NCBI RefSeq assembly: GCF_000147695.2
Contig: NC_015958.1
Span: 846,501-910,500, forward strand
Source of the DNA: Thermoanaerobacter wiegelii Rt8.B1
GTDB lineage: Bacteria; Bacillota; Thermoanaerobacteria; Thermoanaerobacterales; Thermoanaerobacteraceae
Direction of reading: 5' to 3'
DNA length: 64,000 bases
Below, piece after piece: positions 35,108-44,616 of this stretch. Positions within the stretch are counted from its first letter, which is position 1, and the number at the start of each line of letters is the position of its first letter. The notes under the pieces were generated by a model. That model did no database searches. It saw only the letters and a program-made list of their open reading frames with translations, and was not told the origin of the DNA. Position numbers and translations under genes: made by a program.

Positions 35108-35986
35108 ATGAATGAAAGGTATGAACTAAATAAAAATCTTGCCCAAATGCTAAAGGGTGGAGTCATAATGGATGTGACAACACCAGAACAGGCGGTTATT
35201 GCTGAAAAGGCAGGGGCTGTTGCAGTTATGGCTTTAGAGAGAGTGCCAGCTGATATTAGGGCAAGAGGCGGAGTTGCAAGAATGTCAGACCCTAAAATAA
35301 TAAAGGAGATAAAGGCAGCAGTATCAATCCCTGTTATGGCAAAAGTTAGAATTGGGCATTTTGTGGAAGCACAGATTTTAGAGGCACTCGGGATAGATTT
35401 TATTGATGAAAGCGAAGTTTTAACCCCTGCAGATGAGATGTACCATATAAACAAATGGGATTTTAAAGTGCCGTTTGTATGCGGTGCGAGAAACCTCGGA
35501 GAGGCTTTAAGGCGCATAGGAGAAGGAGCTTCAATGATAAGGACAAAAGGAGAGGCAGGGACTGGAAATGTAGTAGAGGCTGTAAGGCATATGAGGACGA
35601 TAAATGCCGAAATAAAAAGGCTTACAACTTTAAGGGAAGACGAACTTATGGCTGCTGCAAAAGAACTTCAGGCGCCCTATGACCTTGTAAAATATGTTGC
35701 ACAACACGGAAGACTTCCAGTTGTGAATTTCGCAGCGGGAGGTATTGCCACACCGGCAGACGCGGCACTTATGATGCAACTGGGTGCAGATGGAATTTTT
35801 GTGGGTTCAGGAATATTTAAATCGCAAAACCCTGAGAAAATGGCAGCTGCTATAGTAAAAGCCACAGCATATTTTGATAGGCCGGAAATAATTGCGGAAG
35901 TTTCAGAAGGGCTAGGAGAAGCGATGGCCAGCATAGATATAAGGCAACTGGAAGAAAAAGATTTATATGCAACAAGGGGATGGTAA
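35108..35986 (+). CDS. pdxS: Pyridoxal 5'-phosphate synthase subunit PdxS
   Basis: Start ATG 35108 behind AGGAGGAG. PdxS (292 residues) builds PLP from ribose 5-phosphate, glyceraldehyde 3-phosphate and ammonia in a TIM barrel. Key parts are seen: [17 protein letters not shown] with the first Asp, [19 protein letters not shown], the first Schiff-base lysine in [10 protein letters not shown], the second lysine in [12 protein letters not shown], and the phosphate site [11 protein letters not shown]. PdxT starts one base after its stop, so the two are translated together as the 12+12 synthase. PLP is needed by both lysine aminomutases encoded downstream. Confidence 0.97.
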   Translation: MNERYELNKNLAQMLKGGVIMDVTTPEQAVIAEKAGAVAVMALERVPADIRARGGVARMSDPKIIKEIKAAVSIPVMAKVRIGHFVEAQILEALGIDFIDESEVLTPADEMYHINKWDFKVPFVCGARNLGEALRRIGEGASMIRTKGEAGTGNVVEAVRHMRTINAEIKRLTTLREDELMAAAKELQAPYDLVKYVAQHGRLPVVNFAAGGIATPADAALMMQLGADGIFVGSGIFKSQNPEKMAAAIVKATAYFDRPEIIAEVSEGLGEAMASIDIRQLEEKDLYATRGW

Positions 35987-35987
35987 T

Positions 35988-36551
35988 TTGCGCGTAGGAG
36001 TTTTGGGAGTTCAAGGCTCTGTTAAGGAACATATGGATAAATTAAAGCTTATAAAAGGAATTGAAGCGGTAGAGGCAAAGAACAGGGACACTATCTTAAC
36101 TCTCGATGCCCTCATTATTCCAGGTGGCGAAAGCACTGCAATAGGAAAAATACTTGTAGATTTTGGGCTTAAAGATGCCATTTTAAAGTTAAACGAGAGG
36201 AAAGTTCCTATATGGGGTACTTGTGCAGGCATGATACTTATGGCTAAACATATAGTTAATGATGAGAGGATACACCTTGGAATAATGGATATTACTGTTA
36301 GACGAAATGCTTACGGAAGTCAGATTGACAGTTTCAAGACGCGGCTTATGATACCAGCGGTATCTGAAAATGAGATAGAAGCGGTGTTTATAAGAGCGCC
36401 GTATATAGAGAGTGTAGGGGATGGTGTTAGGATACTTGCAAATTATGAAGGTAAAATTGTTGCGGCACAGCAGGACAATTTACTTGCTACAGCATTTCAT
36501 CCAGAACTTACAGATGATTTGAGCTTTTACAAATACTTTTTAGGGCTTTAA
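35988..36551 (+). CDS. pdxT: Pyridoxal 5'-phosphate synthase glutaminase PdxT
   Basis: TTG 35988 behind AAGGGGATGG opens RVGVLGVQGSVKEHMDKL, the usual PdxT N-terminus. The 187-residue class I glutaminase hydrolyses glutamine and channels ammonia to PdxS. The catalytic triad is visible: nucleophile Cys in WGTCAGMILMA, and His and Glu in FHPELTDD; GGESTAIGK forms the oxyanion region. It ends in the terminator at 36543. Confidence 0.97.
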   Translation: MRVGVLGVQGSVKEHMDKLKLIKGIEAVEAKNRDTILTLDALIIPGGESTAIGKILVDFGLKDAILKLNERKVPIWGTCAGMILMAKHIVNDERIHLGIMDITVRRNAYGSQIDSFKTRLMIPAVSENEIEAVFIRAPYIESVGDGVRILANYEGKIVAAQQDNLLATAFHPELTDDLSFYKYFLGL

Positions 36552-36570
36552 CTTGTTAAAGCCCTTTTTT
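36543..36570 (+). terminator. Intrinsic terminator of pdxST
   Basis: GGGCTTTAAC pairs perfectly with GTTAAAGCCC around a two-base spacer, followed by six T. The stem overlaps the pdxT stop. Confidence 0.92.
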
Positions 36571-36591
36571 ACAAAAATTTTTGATATTGTA

Positions 36592-36621
36592 TTGTCAAAA
36601 ATTTTTTGGGTGTGATATAAT
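36592..36621 (+). promoter_or_regulatory. Promoter of the lysine-fermentation operon
   Basis: TTGTCA at 36592-36597 and TATAAT at 36616-36621 are 18 bases apart. Transcription would start near 36628, about 45 bases before the riboswitch P1 stem. Confidence 0.75.
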
Positions 36622-36669
36622 ATATTATAGATGATAAGCTTTACATTAATTTTGAAAACTTAATAGCTT

Positions 36670-36887
36670 TTAATAGCATAAATAGAGGAGCGGGCAAGCA
36701 GGTACCTACAGGGTGTTAAGGAGAAGAACCTCCAATACTTGTGGCGAAGGTTTGTCTGCCGAAAGGGTATACTTGTTCTTGAGTATATCCTTGGGGGTGA
36801 GAACAAAACTCATCACTGTCATGGGTGAGGGCCCATGGAGCGCTATTTATGCAGTGAAAAGATTTTCATTGCATAAATAGCGCTTTT
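36670..36887 (+). promoter_or_regulatory. Lysine riboswitch (L box) with terminator, predicted ON switch
   Basis: The L-box core is recognisable: AGAGGAGCG after the 5' P1 strand, CTGCCGAAAGGGTATAC, CCTTGGGGGTGAGAAC, ACTGTCATGGG and CCCATGGAGCGC. P1 is GCATAAATAG (36676-36685) with CTATTTATGC (36843-36852). The same 36843-36852 strand is the 5' arm of a long terminator hairpin whose 3' arm is GCATAAATAGCGC (36871-36883), followed by TTTT. P1 and terminator therefore exclude each other: a lysine-stabilised P1 should allow read-through. The downstream genes degrade lysine, which fits activation by substrate. The aptamer call is from the family consensus; the ON logic is inferred from pairing. 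Confidence 0.88.
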
Positions 36888-36909
36888 CTTTGTCAAAAAG
36901 GCTATTTAG

Positions 36910-36940
36910 GCACTGAAAATCTTTCAGTGCTTTTATTTTT
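36910..36940 (+). terminator. Second, separate terminator-like hairpin before kal
   Basis: GCACTGAAA (36910-36918) pairs with TTTCAGTGC (36922-36930), then TTTTATTTTT. It does not share sequence with P1, so the operon has two hairpin-T-run signals in tandem before the first gene. Confidence 0.7.
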
Positions 36941-36968
36941 ACAAAGAAAAAGTAAAGGGGGGATTGGT

Positions 36969-37355
36969 TTGAAGGCAATAATAAGAGTGCGGATGAGTAT
37001 GCACGATGCCCACTATGGTGGAAATCTTGTTGATGGGGCAAGAATTTTAAACCTTTTTGGGGATGTTGCAACAGAACTTTTGATACGGCATGATGGAGAT
37101 GAAGGACTTTTTAGAGCCTATGACAATGTTGAATTTCTCGCACCAGTGTATGCAGGAGATTTTATAGAAGCTACAGGTGAAATAGTAGAAGTGGGCAATA
37201 CTTCGAGGAAAATGGTGTTTGAAGCCAAAAAGGTGATAGCAGCAAGACCTGACATTAGCGATTCGGCGGCAGAAGTTTTAGATAAACCAATCGTTGTATG
37301 TAGAGCCAGTGGTACATGCGTAGTTCCAAAGGATAAGCAAATGTATAAGAAATAA
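36969..37355 (+). CDS. kal: 3-aminobutyryl-CoA ammonia-lyase
   Basis: TTG 36969 follows AAAGGGGGGATTGG; the ATG at 36927 lies inside the hairpin region. The 128-residue hot-dog-fold protein ([39 protein letters not shown]) removes ammonia from L-3-aminobutyryl-CoA to give crotonyl-CoA in lysine fermentation. The conserved region [10 protein letters not shown] is diagnostic. It is the first gene of the operon; the last ammonia-releasing step of the route therefore comes first in gene order. Confidence 0.92.
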   Translation: MKAIIRVRMSMHDAHYGGNLVDGARILNLFGDVATELLIRHDGDEGLFRAYDNVEFLAPVYAGDFIEATGEIVEVGNTSRKMVFEAKKVIAARPDISDSAAEVLDKPIVVCRASGTCVVPKDKQMYKK

Positions 37356-37373
37356 AGATGGGGGGGATAGGCA

Positions 37374-38210
37374 GTGGAAAAATTGATAATAACTGCTGCC
37401 ATATGTGGAGCAGAAGTCACAAAAAAACACAATCCAAATGTACCATATACAGTAGAAGAAATTGCAAGAGAAGCGGAATCAGCGTACAACGCAGGGGCAA
37501 GCATTATTCATTTGCACGTCCGTTATGATGATGGAACACCTACACAAGACAAAGAGAGATTTAGAGAGTGTATCGAAGCCATAAAGGCGAGATGTCCAGA
37601 TGTGATAATTCAGCCCTCAACTGGTGGAGCTGTTGGTATGACCAGTGAAGAAAGGCTTCAACCTATTTATTTACAGCCAGAAATGGCATCTTTAGATTGT
37701 GGTACTTTAAATTTTGGTGGAGATGAAATATTTGTAAATACTGAAAATATGATAATTGAGTTTGCACTTAAAATGAATGAGTTGTCAATAAAGCCTGAAC
37801 TTGAGGTATTTGACAAAGGTATGATTGATACAGCAATAAGGCTTCACAAAAAAGGATACATAAAAGCGCCTATGCATTTCAATTTTGTGATGGGAGTAAA
37901 CGGTGGAATATCGGGCGAAATGAGAGACTTCCTGTTTTTAAAAGAAAGTATTCCAGAAGGCAGTACTTTTACTGCAACTGGGATAGGAAGATATGAATTT
38001 CCAGTTGCCACAATGGCTATACTGACTGGTGGGCATGTAAGAGTTGGTTTTGAAGATAACGTATACATTTCTAAAGGAGTCCTTGCTAAATCCAATGGAG
38101 AATTAGTAGAAAAAGTTGTAAGGATTGCAAGAGAATTAGGAAAGGAAATTGCAACCCCTGATGAGGCAAGAAAGATATTGGGATTAGGGGTAAAATACAT
38201 GGAGGTTTAA
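37374..38210 (+). CDS. kce: 3-keto-5-aminohexanoate cleavage enzyme
   Basis: GTG 37374 behind GGGGGGATAG. The 278-residue BKACE-family TIM barrel condenses 3-keto-5-aminohexanoate with acetyl-CoA, giving acetoacetate and 3-aminobutyryl-CoA. The zinc ligands appear in IIHLHVRYDDG (His-x-His) and ELEVFDKGMI (Glu). Substrate residues are in QPSTGGAVGMT and VRVGFEDNVYIS. Located between kal and kdd, as in other lysine-fermenting Firmicutes and fusobacteria. Confidence 0.96.
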   Translation: MEKLIITAAICGAEVTKKHNPNVPYTVEEIAREAESAYNAGASIIHLHVRYDDGTPTQDKERFRECIEAIKARCPDVIIQPSTGGAVGMTSEERLQPIYLQPEMASLDCGTLNFGGDEIFVNTENMIIEFALKMNELSIKPELEVFDKGMIDTAIRLHKKGYIKAPMHFNFVMGVNGGISGEMRDFLFLKESIPEGSTFTATGIGRYEFPVATMAILTGGHVRVGFEDNVYISKGVLAKSNGELVEKVVRIARELGKEIATPDEARKILGLGVKYMEV

Positions 38211-38238
38211 TTTTAAAGGAAGGTAGGAGGAGTTATAT

Positions 38239-39279
38239 ATGATGGGATGTAAATATGGAACACATCGCGTAATTGAACCAAAAGGGGTTTTGCCACAAGC
38301 GGCATACAAGATTTCCAACGATATGGATACAATTTATGATAATGAAATTTTAATAGATGTGATGGCATTGAATATAGATTCTGCAAGTTTTACACAGCTT
38401 AAAGAAGAAGCTGGCGGAGATGTGGAAAAAATCAAGGCAAAAATTTTTCAAATTGTAAATGAAAGGGGAAAAATGCAAAACCCCGTTACAGGCTCTGGGG
38501 GAATGCTTATAGGCCGTGTTGAAAAAATAGGAGATGCACTACTCGGCAAGAGGGACTTAAAAATAGGGGATAAGATAGCGACATTAGTTTCTCTTACACT
38601 TACTCCTCTTAGAATAGATGAGATTTTATCCGTCAAACTCGATATAGACAGAGTTGAAATAAAGGGCAAAGCAATACTTTTTGAAAGCGGAATTTATGCT
38701 AAACTTCCTGATGACATGGAAGAAACATTAGCTTTGGCTGCTTTAGATGTAGCAGGAGCGCCTGCTCAAACTGCAAAACTTGTAAAACCAGGTCAGAGTG
38801 TTTTAGTGCTTGGAGCTAATGGGAAGTCAGGAATGCTTTGCTGTTATGAGGCTAAAAAAAGAGTAGGACCGACTGGCAAAGTTATAGGAGTTGTGAGAAG
38901 AGAAGAAGCAAAGAAAAAATTAGAGGAATTAGACATTTGCCATGAGATTATAATCGCTGATGCGCAAAAACCAGTGGAGGTTCTAAATAAAACTCTAAAA
39001 GCAAACGGAGGAAAAGAAGTAGATATTGCTATAAACTGTGTAAATATCCCAAACACAGAGATGTCCACTATTTTGCCTGTAAGAGATGAAGGAATTGCCT
39101 ATTTCTTCTCAATGGCGACAAATTTCACAAAAGCAGCTTTAGGTGCAGAAGGCGTAGGAAAAGATATCACGATGATAATAGGAAATGGCTATACAAAAGA
39201 TCATGCAGAAATCACTCTGCAAGAATTGAGAGAGAATGAAAAGCTGAGGAAAGTTTTTGAAGAAATGTATGCTAAGTGA
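38239..39279 (+). CDS. kdd: L-erythro-3,5-diaminohexanoate dehydrogenase
   Basis: Start ATG behind GGAGGAG; ATG codons at 38239 and 38242 are both possible. The 346-residue NAD-dependent enzyme oxidises 3,5-diaminohexanoate to 3-keto-5-aminohexanoate with loss of ammonia. It has a Rossmann domain in the C-terminal half (VLVLGANGKSGMLCCYEAKK) and the family-specific NPVTGSGGMLIG. It is followed by kamA after 34 bases. Confidence 0.95.
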   Translation: MMGCKYGTHRVIEPKGVLPQAAYKISNDMDTIYDNEILIDVMALNIDSASFTQLKEEAGGDVEKIKAKIFQIVNERGKMQNPVTGSGGMLIGRVEKIGDALLGKRDLKIGDKIATLVSLTLTPLRIDEILSVKLDIDRVEIKGKAILFESGIYAKLPDDMEETLALAALDVAGAPAQTAKLVKPGQSVLVLGANGKSGMLCCYEAKKRVGPTGKVIGVVRREEAKKKLEELDICHEIIIADAQKPVEVLNKTLKANGGKEVDIAINCVNIPNTEMSTILPVRDEGIAYFFSMATNFTKAALGAEGVGKDITMIIGNGYTKDHAEITLQELRENEKLRKVFEEMYAK

Positions 39280-39313
39280 GGCAGAGGTAAATTAAATGGG
39301 GGGATTTTTAAAA

Positions 39314-40567
39314 ATGAGAGTTAATAGGAGATATGAGCTTTTCGGCCATGTGTCGGACGAAGAGTGGAACGATTGGAAGTGGCAAATTAGAAACCGAATA
39401 GAGACAGTGGAAGAGCTTAAAAAGTATTTGCCTTTGACACAAGAGGAAGAACAAGCGATTTCTAAGACTTTGCAGACTTTGAGAATGGCTATAACGCCAT
39501 ATTACCTTTCTTTAATAGATCCAAACGATCCAAATGACCCTATAAGAAAGAGAGCGGTTCCTACTATAAATGAACTTTACAGGGCTTCCGAAGATTTGGT
39601 AGATCCACTTAGTGAAGATGTAGATTCACCAGTGCCGGGGCTTACTCACAGATATCCTGATAGGGTGCTGCTTCTTATAACAGACCAATGCTCTATGTAT
39701 TGCAGACATTGCACGAGGAGAAGATTTTCAGGACAAACTGATGCGCCACTTCCAATGGATAAAATAGAGAGGGCCATCGAGTACATTGCTAAAACTCCGC
39801 AAATACGAGATGTACTTATTTCGGGGGGAGATCCACTTACTCTTTCAGATGATAGGTTAGAGAGGATTATAAAAAGGCTAAGAGAGATACCTCATGTAGA
39901 GATAATAAGAATAGGTTCCTCAACTCCTGTTGTGCTTCCACAAAGAATAACGCCCGAACTTGTTAATATGCTCAAAAAATATCATCCAATATGGTTAAAT
40001 ACTCATTTTAATCATCCTCACGAAATAACAGAGGATTCTAGGAGGGCCTGCGAAATGCTGGCAGATGCGGGAATTCCTCTTGGAAACCAGACGGTTCTTC
40101 TAAGGGGAGTAAATGATTGCGTACATGTCATGAAAAAACTTGTTCATGAATTGGTGAAAATAAGGGTAAGGCCCTATTATATTTACCAATGTGATTTGTC
40201 ATTAGGGCTTTCCCACTTTAGGACTCCTGTTTCAAAGGGAATTGAAATTATTGAGGCTTTGAGAGGTCATACATCAGGATTTTGCGTTCCTACCTTTGTG
40301 GTAGATGCACCAGGCGGAGGAGGGAAAATTCCAGTAGGCCCCAATTATGTAATATCTCAAAGCCATGACAAAGTAGTTCTTAGAAATTATGAAGGAGTTA
40401 TCACCACATATATAGAGCCACAAAATTATATGCCAGGTCCTTGTGTATGCGATGAGGAAAGACCAGAAGAAATAACTGGTGTTGCGGGTCTTCTCCAGCA
40501 AGACAAAATTGCTACAATAGAGCCTCAAGAATTAGAAAGGAAAAAGAGAAGGAGATTAGATGAGTAA
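39314..40567 (+). CDS. kamA: L-lysine 2,3-aminomutase
   Basis: ATG 39314 is preferred because GGGGGGA lies between it and the upstream in-frame ATG 39296. The 417-residue radical SAM/PLP enzyme converts L-lysine to L-beta-lysine. CSMYCRHC binds the [4Fe-4S] cluster, SGGDPL is the SAM motif, and the PLP lysine is Lys338 in the stretch GGGGKIPV. The C-terminus carries the zinc-cluster cysteines (PGPCVCDEE). It overlaps kamB by eight bases. First step of the fermentation. Confidence 0.98.
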   Translation: MRVNRRYELFGHVSDEEWNDWKWQIRNRIETVEELKKYLPLTQEEEQAISKTLQTLRMAITPYYLSLIDPNDPNDPIRKRAVPTINELYRASEDLVDPLSEDVDSPVPGLTHRYPDRVLLLITDQCSMYCRHCTRRRFSGQTDAPLPMDKIERAIEYIAKTPQIRDVLISGGDPLTLSDDRLERIIKRLREIPHVEIIRIGSSTPVVLPQRITPELVNMLKKYHPIWLNTHFNHPHEITEDSRRACEMLADAGIPLGNQTVLLRGVNDCVHVMKKLVHELVKIRVRPYYIYQCDLSLGLSHFRTPVSKGIEIIEALRGHTSGFCVPTFVVDAPGGGGKIPVGPNYVISQSHDKVVLRNYEGVITTYIEPQNYMPGPCVCDEERPEEITGVAGLLQQDKIATIEPQELERKKRRRLDE

Positions 40568-41582
40568 AATACTTGAATTGCTGAAGGACTATCGTACTAT
40601 TTCTATAATAGGTATGGCGAAAAATGTAGGGAAAACCACTGTGCTAAATTATATTTTGAGTAAGGCCAGGGGTAAATATACCCTTGGTCTTACCTCAATA
40701 GGAAGAGATGGAGAAGAGTATGACCAAGTAGCTTTTTTCCCCAAACCTCGAATTTACATAGCTAAAGGTAGCTATATAGCGACAGCGAAAGAGGCTTTGC
40801 TAAACAGCGATATTACTAAAGAAATAGTTGCAACTACAGGATTTGATACTCCAATGGGAGAAATAGTAATTGCTAAAGCATTAAGCGATGGTTATGTAGA
40901 TTTGGCAGGACCATCTATAAATAGTGAAATGGCAAAAGTATGTAACCTTCTTTTGAAATTGGGTTGTGATAAAGCTATTATAGATGGAGCTTTAAGTAGA
41001 AAAACTCAGGCTTCTCCTTCTGTATCTGAAGCTACAATACTGGCTACAGGAGCAGCTTTGTCCTATGATATGGAGGAGACGATTAGAAAAACAGCTTTTA
41101 CTGTGAAACTTTTGTCTATAGAGGCAGAAAAAGATAAAGAAATTTTAAAATTGGCGCAAAATATTTTAGATAACTCTCGTTTGGGTTTTATATACAAAGA
41201 CAAGCGTTATAAAACGATAGAACTACCTACAGCTATAGATTCTTCTAAAGAGATTGTTGAAAATTTAGAAAGGGCCACTCATGTAGTTATAAAGGGAGTG
41301 GTCTCTGATAAATTAATTGAAGATGTGATGAGAGGTACAGATAAGTATAAAGGAGTAGTGTTTCTTGCAGAAGACTCTACAAAGCTTTTTTTACAAGAAG
41401 AAACATTTTTAAAGTTTCAAAAGGGTGGTGGCATTTTAAAAGTACTAAAACCAGTAAATTTAGTTTGCGTTACTATAAATCCTGTCTCCTCTTTAAATTA
41501 TCAGTATGACAAAAAGGAGTTTTTAGAGAGATTAAAAAGAGAAATCTCTATCCCTGTATTTGATGTAATGGGTGGTGATTAA
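40560..41582 (+). CDS. kamB: KamB, P-loop accessory protein of lysine 5,6-aminomutase
   Basis: ATG 40560 overlaps the kamA end. The 340-residue product has a Walker A motif [10 protein letters not shown] at residues about 18-27 and [24 protein letters not shown] later. It is the conserved KamB protein of lysine-fermentation clusters. Together with KamC it has been proposed to reactivate the B12-dependent aminomutase by exchanging damaged cobalamin; I recall this from the literature but cannot check it. It overlaps kamC by 11 bases. Confidence 0.88.
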   Translation: MSKILELLKDYRTISIIGMAKNVGKTTVLNYILSKARGKYTLGLTSIGRDGEEYDQVAFFPKPRIYIAKGSYIATAKEALLNSDITKEIVATTGFDTPMGEIVIAKALSDGYVDLAGPSINSEMAKVCNLLLKLGCDKAIIDGALSRKTQASPSVSEATILATGAALSYDMEETIRKTAFTVKLLSIEAEKDKEILKLAQNILDNSRLGFIYKDKRYKTIELPTAIDSSKEIVENLERATHVVIKGVVSDKLIEDVMRGTDKYKGVVFLAEDSTKLFLQEETFLKFQKGGGILKVLKPVNLVCVTINPVSSLNYQYDKKEFLERLKREISIPVFDVMGGD

Positions 41583-43053
41583 TATTAAATTTTTGACAGA
41601 AAAAGAAAGAGAGCAAATAGGCTTTAACTATATAATGGCTAAATTGCAGGTTATAACTCCTTATGGGAAAGAAGAGATGAAAAATGTAAAACCTTTTAAA
41701 AGAGAGGAAAAAGAAAAAGTTATAAAAGAGTATGACTATATTGAATTAATGAGAGGGAGTTTAGAAAAGGACAAAGAGTTGTTTTATAAAATTTTAAAAA
41801 TACTTTTTAAGATAAAAGATATAAGAAATAGTGTAAAAAAGTGTAAAACTGGCGAAATTTTAGATGAAGTGGAGCTATACGAAATAAAAATATTTTGCCT
41901 TTTGAGTGAAGAACTGCGCACTTTTATAGAAAGATTAAAGATTGACATAGAAGATATAAAGCTAAAATCAGTAAAACCTATTTTAGATTTACTTGACCCT
42001 CAAAAAAAGAGGATTGCTACTTTTCACATTTATGATGAATACTCACAAAGGCTTAAAGAAATAAGAGAGAAAAAAAGGGAAATTGAAAGACAAATATTTT
42101 TAGAGACAGAAAAGGAAAAAATCGAAAAGTTAAAGGAAAAAAGATTAGAGATAGTGGTTTTAGAGCAACAGGAAGAGTTAGAAGTTAAAAAGAGGATTTC
42201 TAAAGAGTTGTTTAGCTACATCAGTATATTAGAAGCTAATATAAAAGCTATAGGTCGTTTTGATTTTTTGATGGCAAAAACTAAATTGTCAATGGAATAT
42301 GGAGGAATAAAACCCAAGATAAATGAAGACTTAGAGATTAACTTTGCGAATGTAATAAATCCTCAGGTTTCAGACATTTTAAAGGCTCAAGGCAAAAAAT
42401 TTACTCCAATAAGTTTAAAGATAAAAAATGGAACTACTGTTATAACAGGTGCCAACATGGGAGGAAAAACTGTAGCATTAAAAACTATCACTCTTAATCT
42501 TTTATTAGGCATAATGGGGTTTTTTGTATTTGCTGAGGAAGCTTCCTTTCCTATTGTAGATTTTATACATTTTGTTTCTGAGGATTTACAGTCTGTATCA
42601 AGAGGATTAAGTAGTTTTGGAGCGGAAGTTATTAAATTAAAAGAAATAATAGAGGATGTAAAAAAAGGGAGTGGGTTTATTGCATTGGATGAGATAGCGA
42701 GGGGAACAAATCCAGAAGAGGGATTGTACATTGTAAAAGCTATTTCAAAGTATTTGAATAGTTTTCCTTCTATAACCGTATTAGCCACCCATTATGACGG
42801 TGTGGTAGAGGAAAATATGATTCATTATCAAGTAGTGGGGCTGAAAAATGTTGACTTTGAAATGCTAAAACAAAAAATTAGCATGAATAGAAGCAATTCG
42901 ATAGAAATTCTTCAAGAATATATGGATTACAATTTGGAAAGGGCAGATTCTTTCTATGAAGTTCCAAAAGATGCTTTGAACATTTGTAGAATATTGGGCT
43001 TAGAAGAAGAAGTTATAAAACTTGCAGAAAAGTACTATGAGAAGGAGGAGTGA
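41572..43053 (+). CDS. kamC: KamC, MutS-like ATPase accessory protein of lysine 5,6-aminomutase
   Basis: A 493-residue protein with a MutS-type ABC ATPase at its C-terminal half: Walker A GANMGGKTVALKT, the signature around SRGLSSFGAEVIKLKE, Walker B GFIALDEIARGTNPEEG, and the His switch LATHYDGVV. The N-terminal half is coiled coil (REKKREIERQIFLETEKEK), resembling MutS core/clamp. Mismatch-recognition domains are absent, so it is not a repair protein. Its fixed place between kamB and kamD points to aminomutase maintenance. The start may be 41572 or a few codons later. Confidence 0.9.
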   Translation: MVINIKFLTEKEREQIGFNYIMAKLQVITPYGKEEMKNVKPFKREEKEKVIKEYDYIELMRGSLEKDKELFYKILKILFKIKDIRNSVKKCKTGEILDEVELYEIKIFCLLSEELRTFIERLKIDIEDIKLKSVKPILDLLDPQKKRIATFHIYDEYSQRLKEIREKKREIERQIFLETEKEKIEKLKEKRLEIVVLEQQEELEVKKRISKELFSYISILEANIKAIGRFDFLMAKTKLSMEYGGIKPKINEDLEINFANVINPQVSDILKAQGKKFTPISLKIKNGTTVITGANMGGKTVALKTITLNLLLGIMGFFVFAEEASFPIVDFIHFVSEDLQSVSRGLSSFGAEVIKLKEIIEDVKKGSGFIALDEIARGTNPEEGLYIVKAISKYLNSFPSITVLATHYDGVVEENMIHYQVVGLKNVDFEMLKQKISMNRSNSIEILQEYMDYNLERADSFYEVPKDALNICRILGLEEEVIKLAEKYYEKEE

Positions 43054-43056
43054 TAT

Positions 43057-44616
43057 ATGAAAAGCAAGCTCAATTTAAATTGGGATATAGTCAATAAGGC
43101 GAGAGAGTGCGCAAGAAATATTGCAGAAAATACACAAAAATTTATTGATGCCCATACTACTGTTGCAATTGAAAGAACAGTATGTAGGCTTTTAGGAATA
43201 GATGGAGTAAATGATATGGGAGTCCCTCTTCCTAATGTTGTGGTTGACAACATAAAAAATGGAGGGGGACTTTCACTTGGAGCAGCTTTCTATATAGGTA
43301 ATGCTATGCTTTATACAGGACTTACTCCTCAACAGATAGCTGAAAAAGTGGGTAGAAATGAACTTGACCTTACTAAAATACCAATGGCGGATTTGTTTGA
43401 TATAAAATTAGCTGTTCAAGAGGTTGCGGTAAAAACTGTTGAAAAGATAAAAGAAAATAGAAGGAAAAGAGAAGAACTTTTGAAAAAATACGGTGACAAA
43501 GAAGAACCACTTCTCTATTTGATTGTGGCAACGGGTAATATCTATGAAGATATTGTGCAGGCACAGGCTGCTGCAAGGCAGGGAGCAGACGTAATTGCGG
43601 TAATTAGGACTACAGGACAAAGCCTTTTAGATTATGTACCTTATGGAGCAACTACTGAAGGATTTGGAGGTACTTACGCTACACAAGAGAATTTCCGCCT
43701 TATGAGAAAAGCCCTTGATGAGGTTTCTGAAGAGGTAGGGAGGTATATAAGGCTTTGCAATTATTGTTCTGGCCTTTGTATGCCCGAAATTGCGGCTATG
43801 GGGGCTTTAGAGAGATTAGATGTTATGCTAAACGATGCATTGTATGGGATTCTTTTTAGAGATATAAATATGAAGAGAACTCTTGTAGACCAATATTTTT
43901 CAAGAATTATAAATGGTTTTGCAGGAATTATTATAAACACTGGAGAAGACAATTATTTGACAACTTCTGATGCTTATGAAGAGGCTCACACAGTTTTAGC
44001 TTCCCAGCTTATAAATGAACAATTTGCTCTTTTAGCAGGAATTCCTGAAGAGCAGATAGGATTGGGGCACGCTTTTGAAATGAATCCTGACCTTAAAAAT
44101 GGATTTTTATACGAACTTGCGCAAGCGCAAATGGCAAGAGAGATATTCCCTAAAGCTCCTTTAAAATACATGCCACCTACAAAGTACATGACAGGGAATA
44201 TTTTTAAAGGGCATGTGCAAGACGCTTTATTTAATATTGTGACTATAATGACAAAGCAAAAGATTCACCTTTTGGGTATGCTTACAGAAGCTATACACAC
44301 GCCTTTTATGTCTGATAGGGCTTTGTCTATTGAGAGTGCAAAGTATATATTCAACAATATGGCAGATATAGCAGATGAGATATACTTTAAAGAAGGTGGA
44401 ATAATCCAACAGAGGGCTAATGAAGTTCTTATTAAGGCTTATGAGCTATTGAGGGAAATTGAAAAGGAAGGACTCTTTAGAACATTAGAGCAAGGTAAGT
44501 TTGCAGGAATTAAAAGGTCAATGAATGGAGGAAGAGGTTTAGAGGGAGTTGTAGAGAAAGACCCAAACTATTTTAATCCTTTCATAGACCTTATGCTAAG
44601 AGGTGATAGACAATGA
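43057..44616 (+). CDS. kamD: Lysine 5,6-aminomutase alpha subunit
   Basis: ATG 43057 behind AAGGAGGAG. The 519-residue subunit forms the TIM barrel of the B12- and PLP-dependent enzyme that moves the terminal amino group of beta-lysine (or D-lysine) to carbon 5. Diagnostic stretches are VPLPNVVVDNIKNGGGLSLG, GADVIAVIRTTGQSLLDYVP, GATTEGFGGTYATQENFRLM and YCSGLCMPEIAAMGALERLD. It overlaps kamE by four bases (ATGA), coupling the two subunits. Confidence 0.97.
   Translation: MKSKLNLNWDIVNKARECARNIAENTQKFIDAHTTVAIERTVCRLLGIDGVNDMGVPLPNVVVDNIKNGGGLSLGAAFYIGNAMLYTGLTPQQIAEKVGRNELDLTKIPMADLFDIKLAVQEVAVKTVEKIKENRRKREELLKKYGDKEEPLLYLIVATGNIYEDIVQAQAAARQGADVIAVIRTTGQSLLDYVPYGATTEGFGGTYATQENFRLMRKALDEVSEEVGRYIRLCNYCSGLCMPEIAAMGALERLDVMLNDALYGILFRDINMKRTLVDQYFSRIINGFAGIIINTGEDNYLTTSDAYEEAHTVLASQLINEQFALLAGIPEEQIGLGHAFEMNPDLKNGFLYELAQAQMAREIFPKAPLKYMPPTKYMTGNIFKGHVQDALFNIVTIMTKQKIHLLGMLTEAIHTPFMSDRALSIESAKYIFNNMADIADEIYFKEGGIIQQRANEVLIKAYELLREIEKEGLFRTLEQGKFAGIKRSMNGGRGLEGVVEKDPNYFNPFIDLMLRGDRQ

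Noticed and set aside
41572-43053. DNA mismatch-repair MutS
   Set aside because: Only the ATPase half is MutS-like; the mismatch-recognition domains are missing and the gene lies inside the kam operon, which identifies it as KamC.
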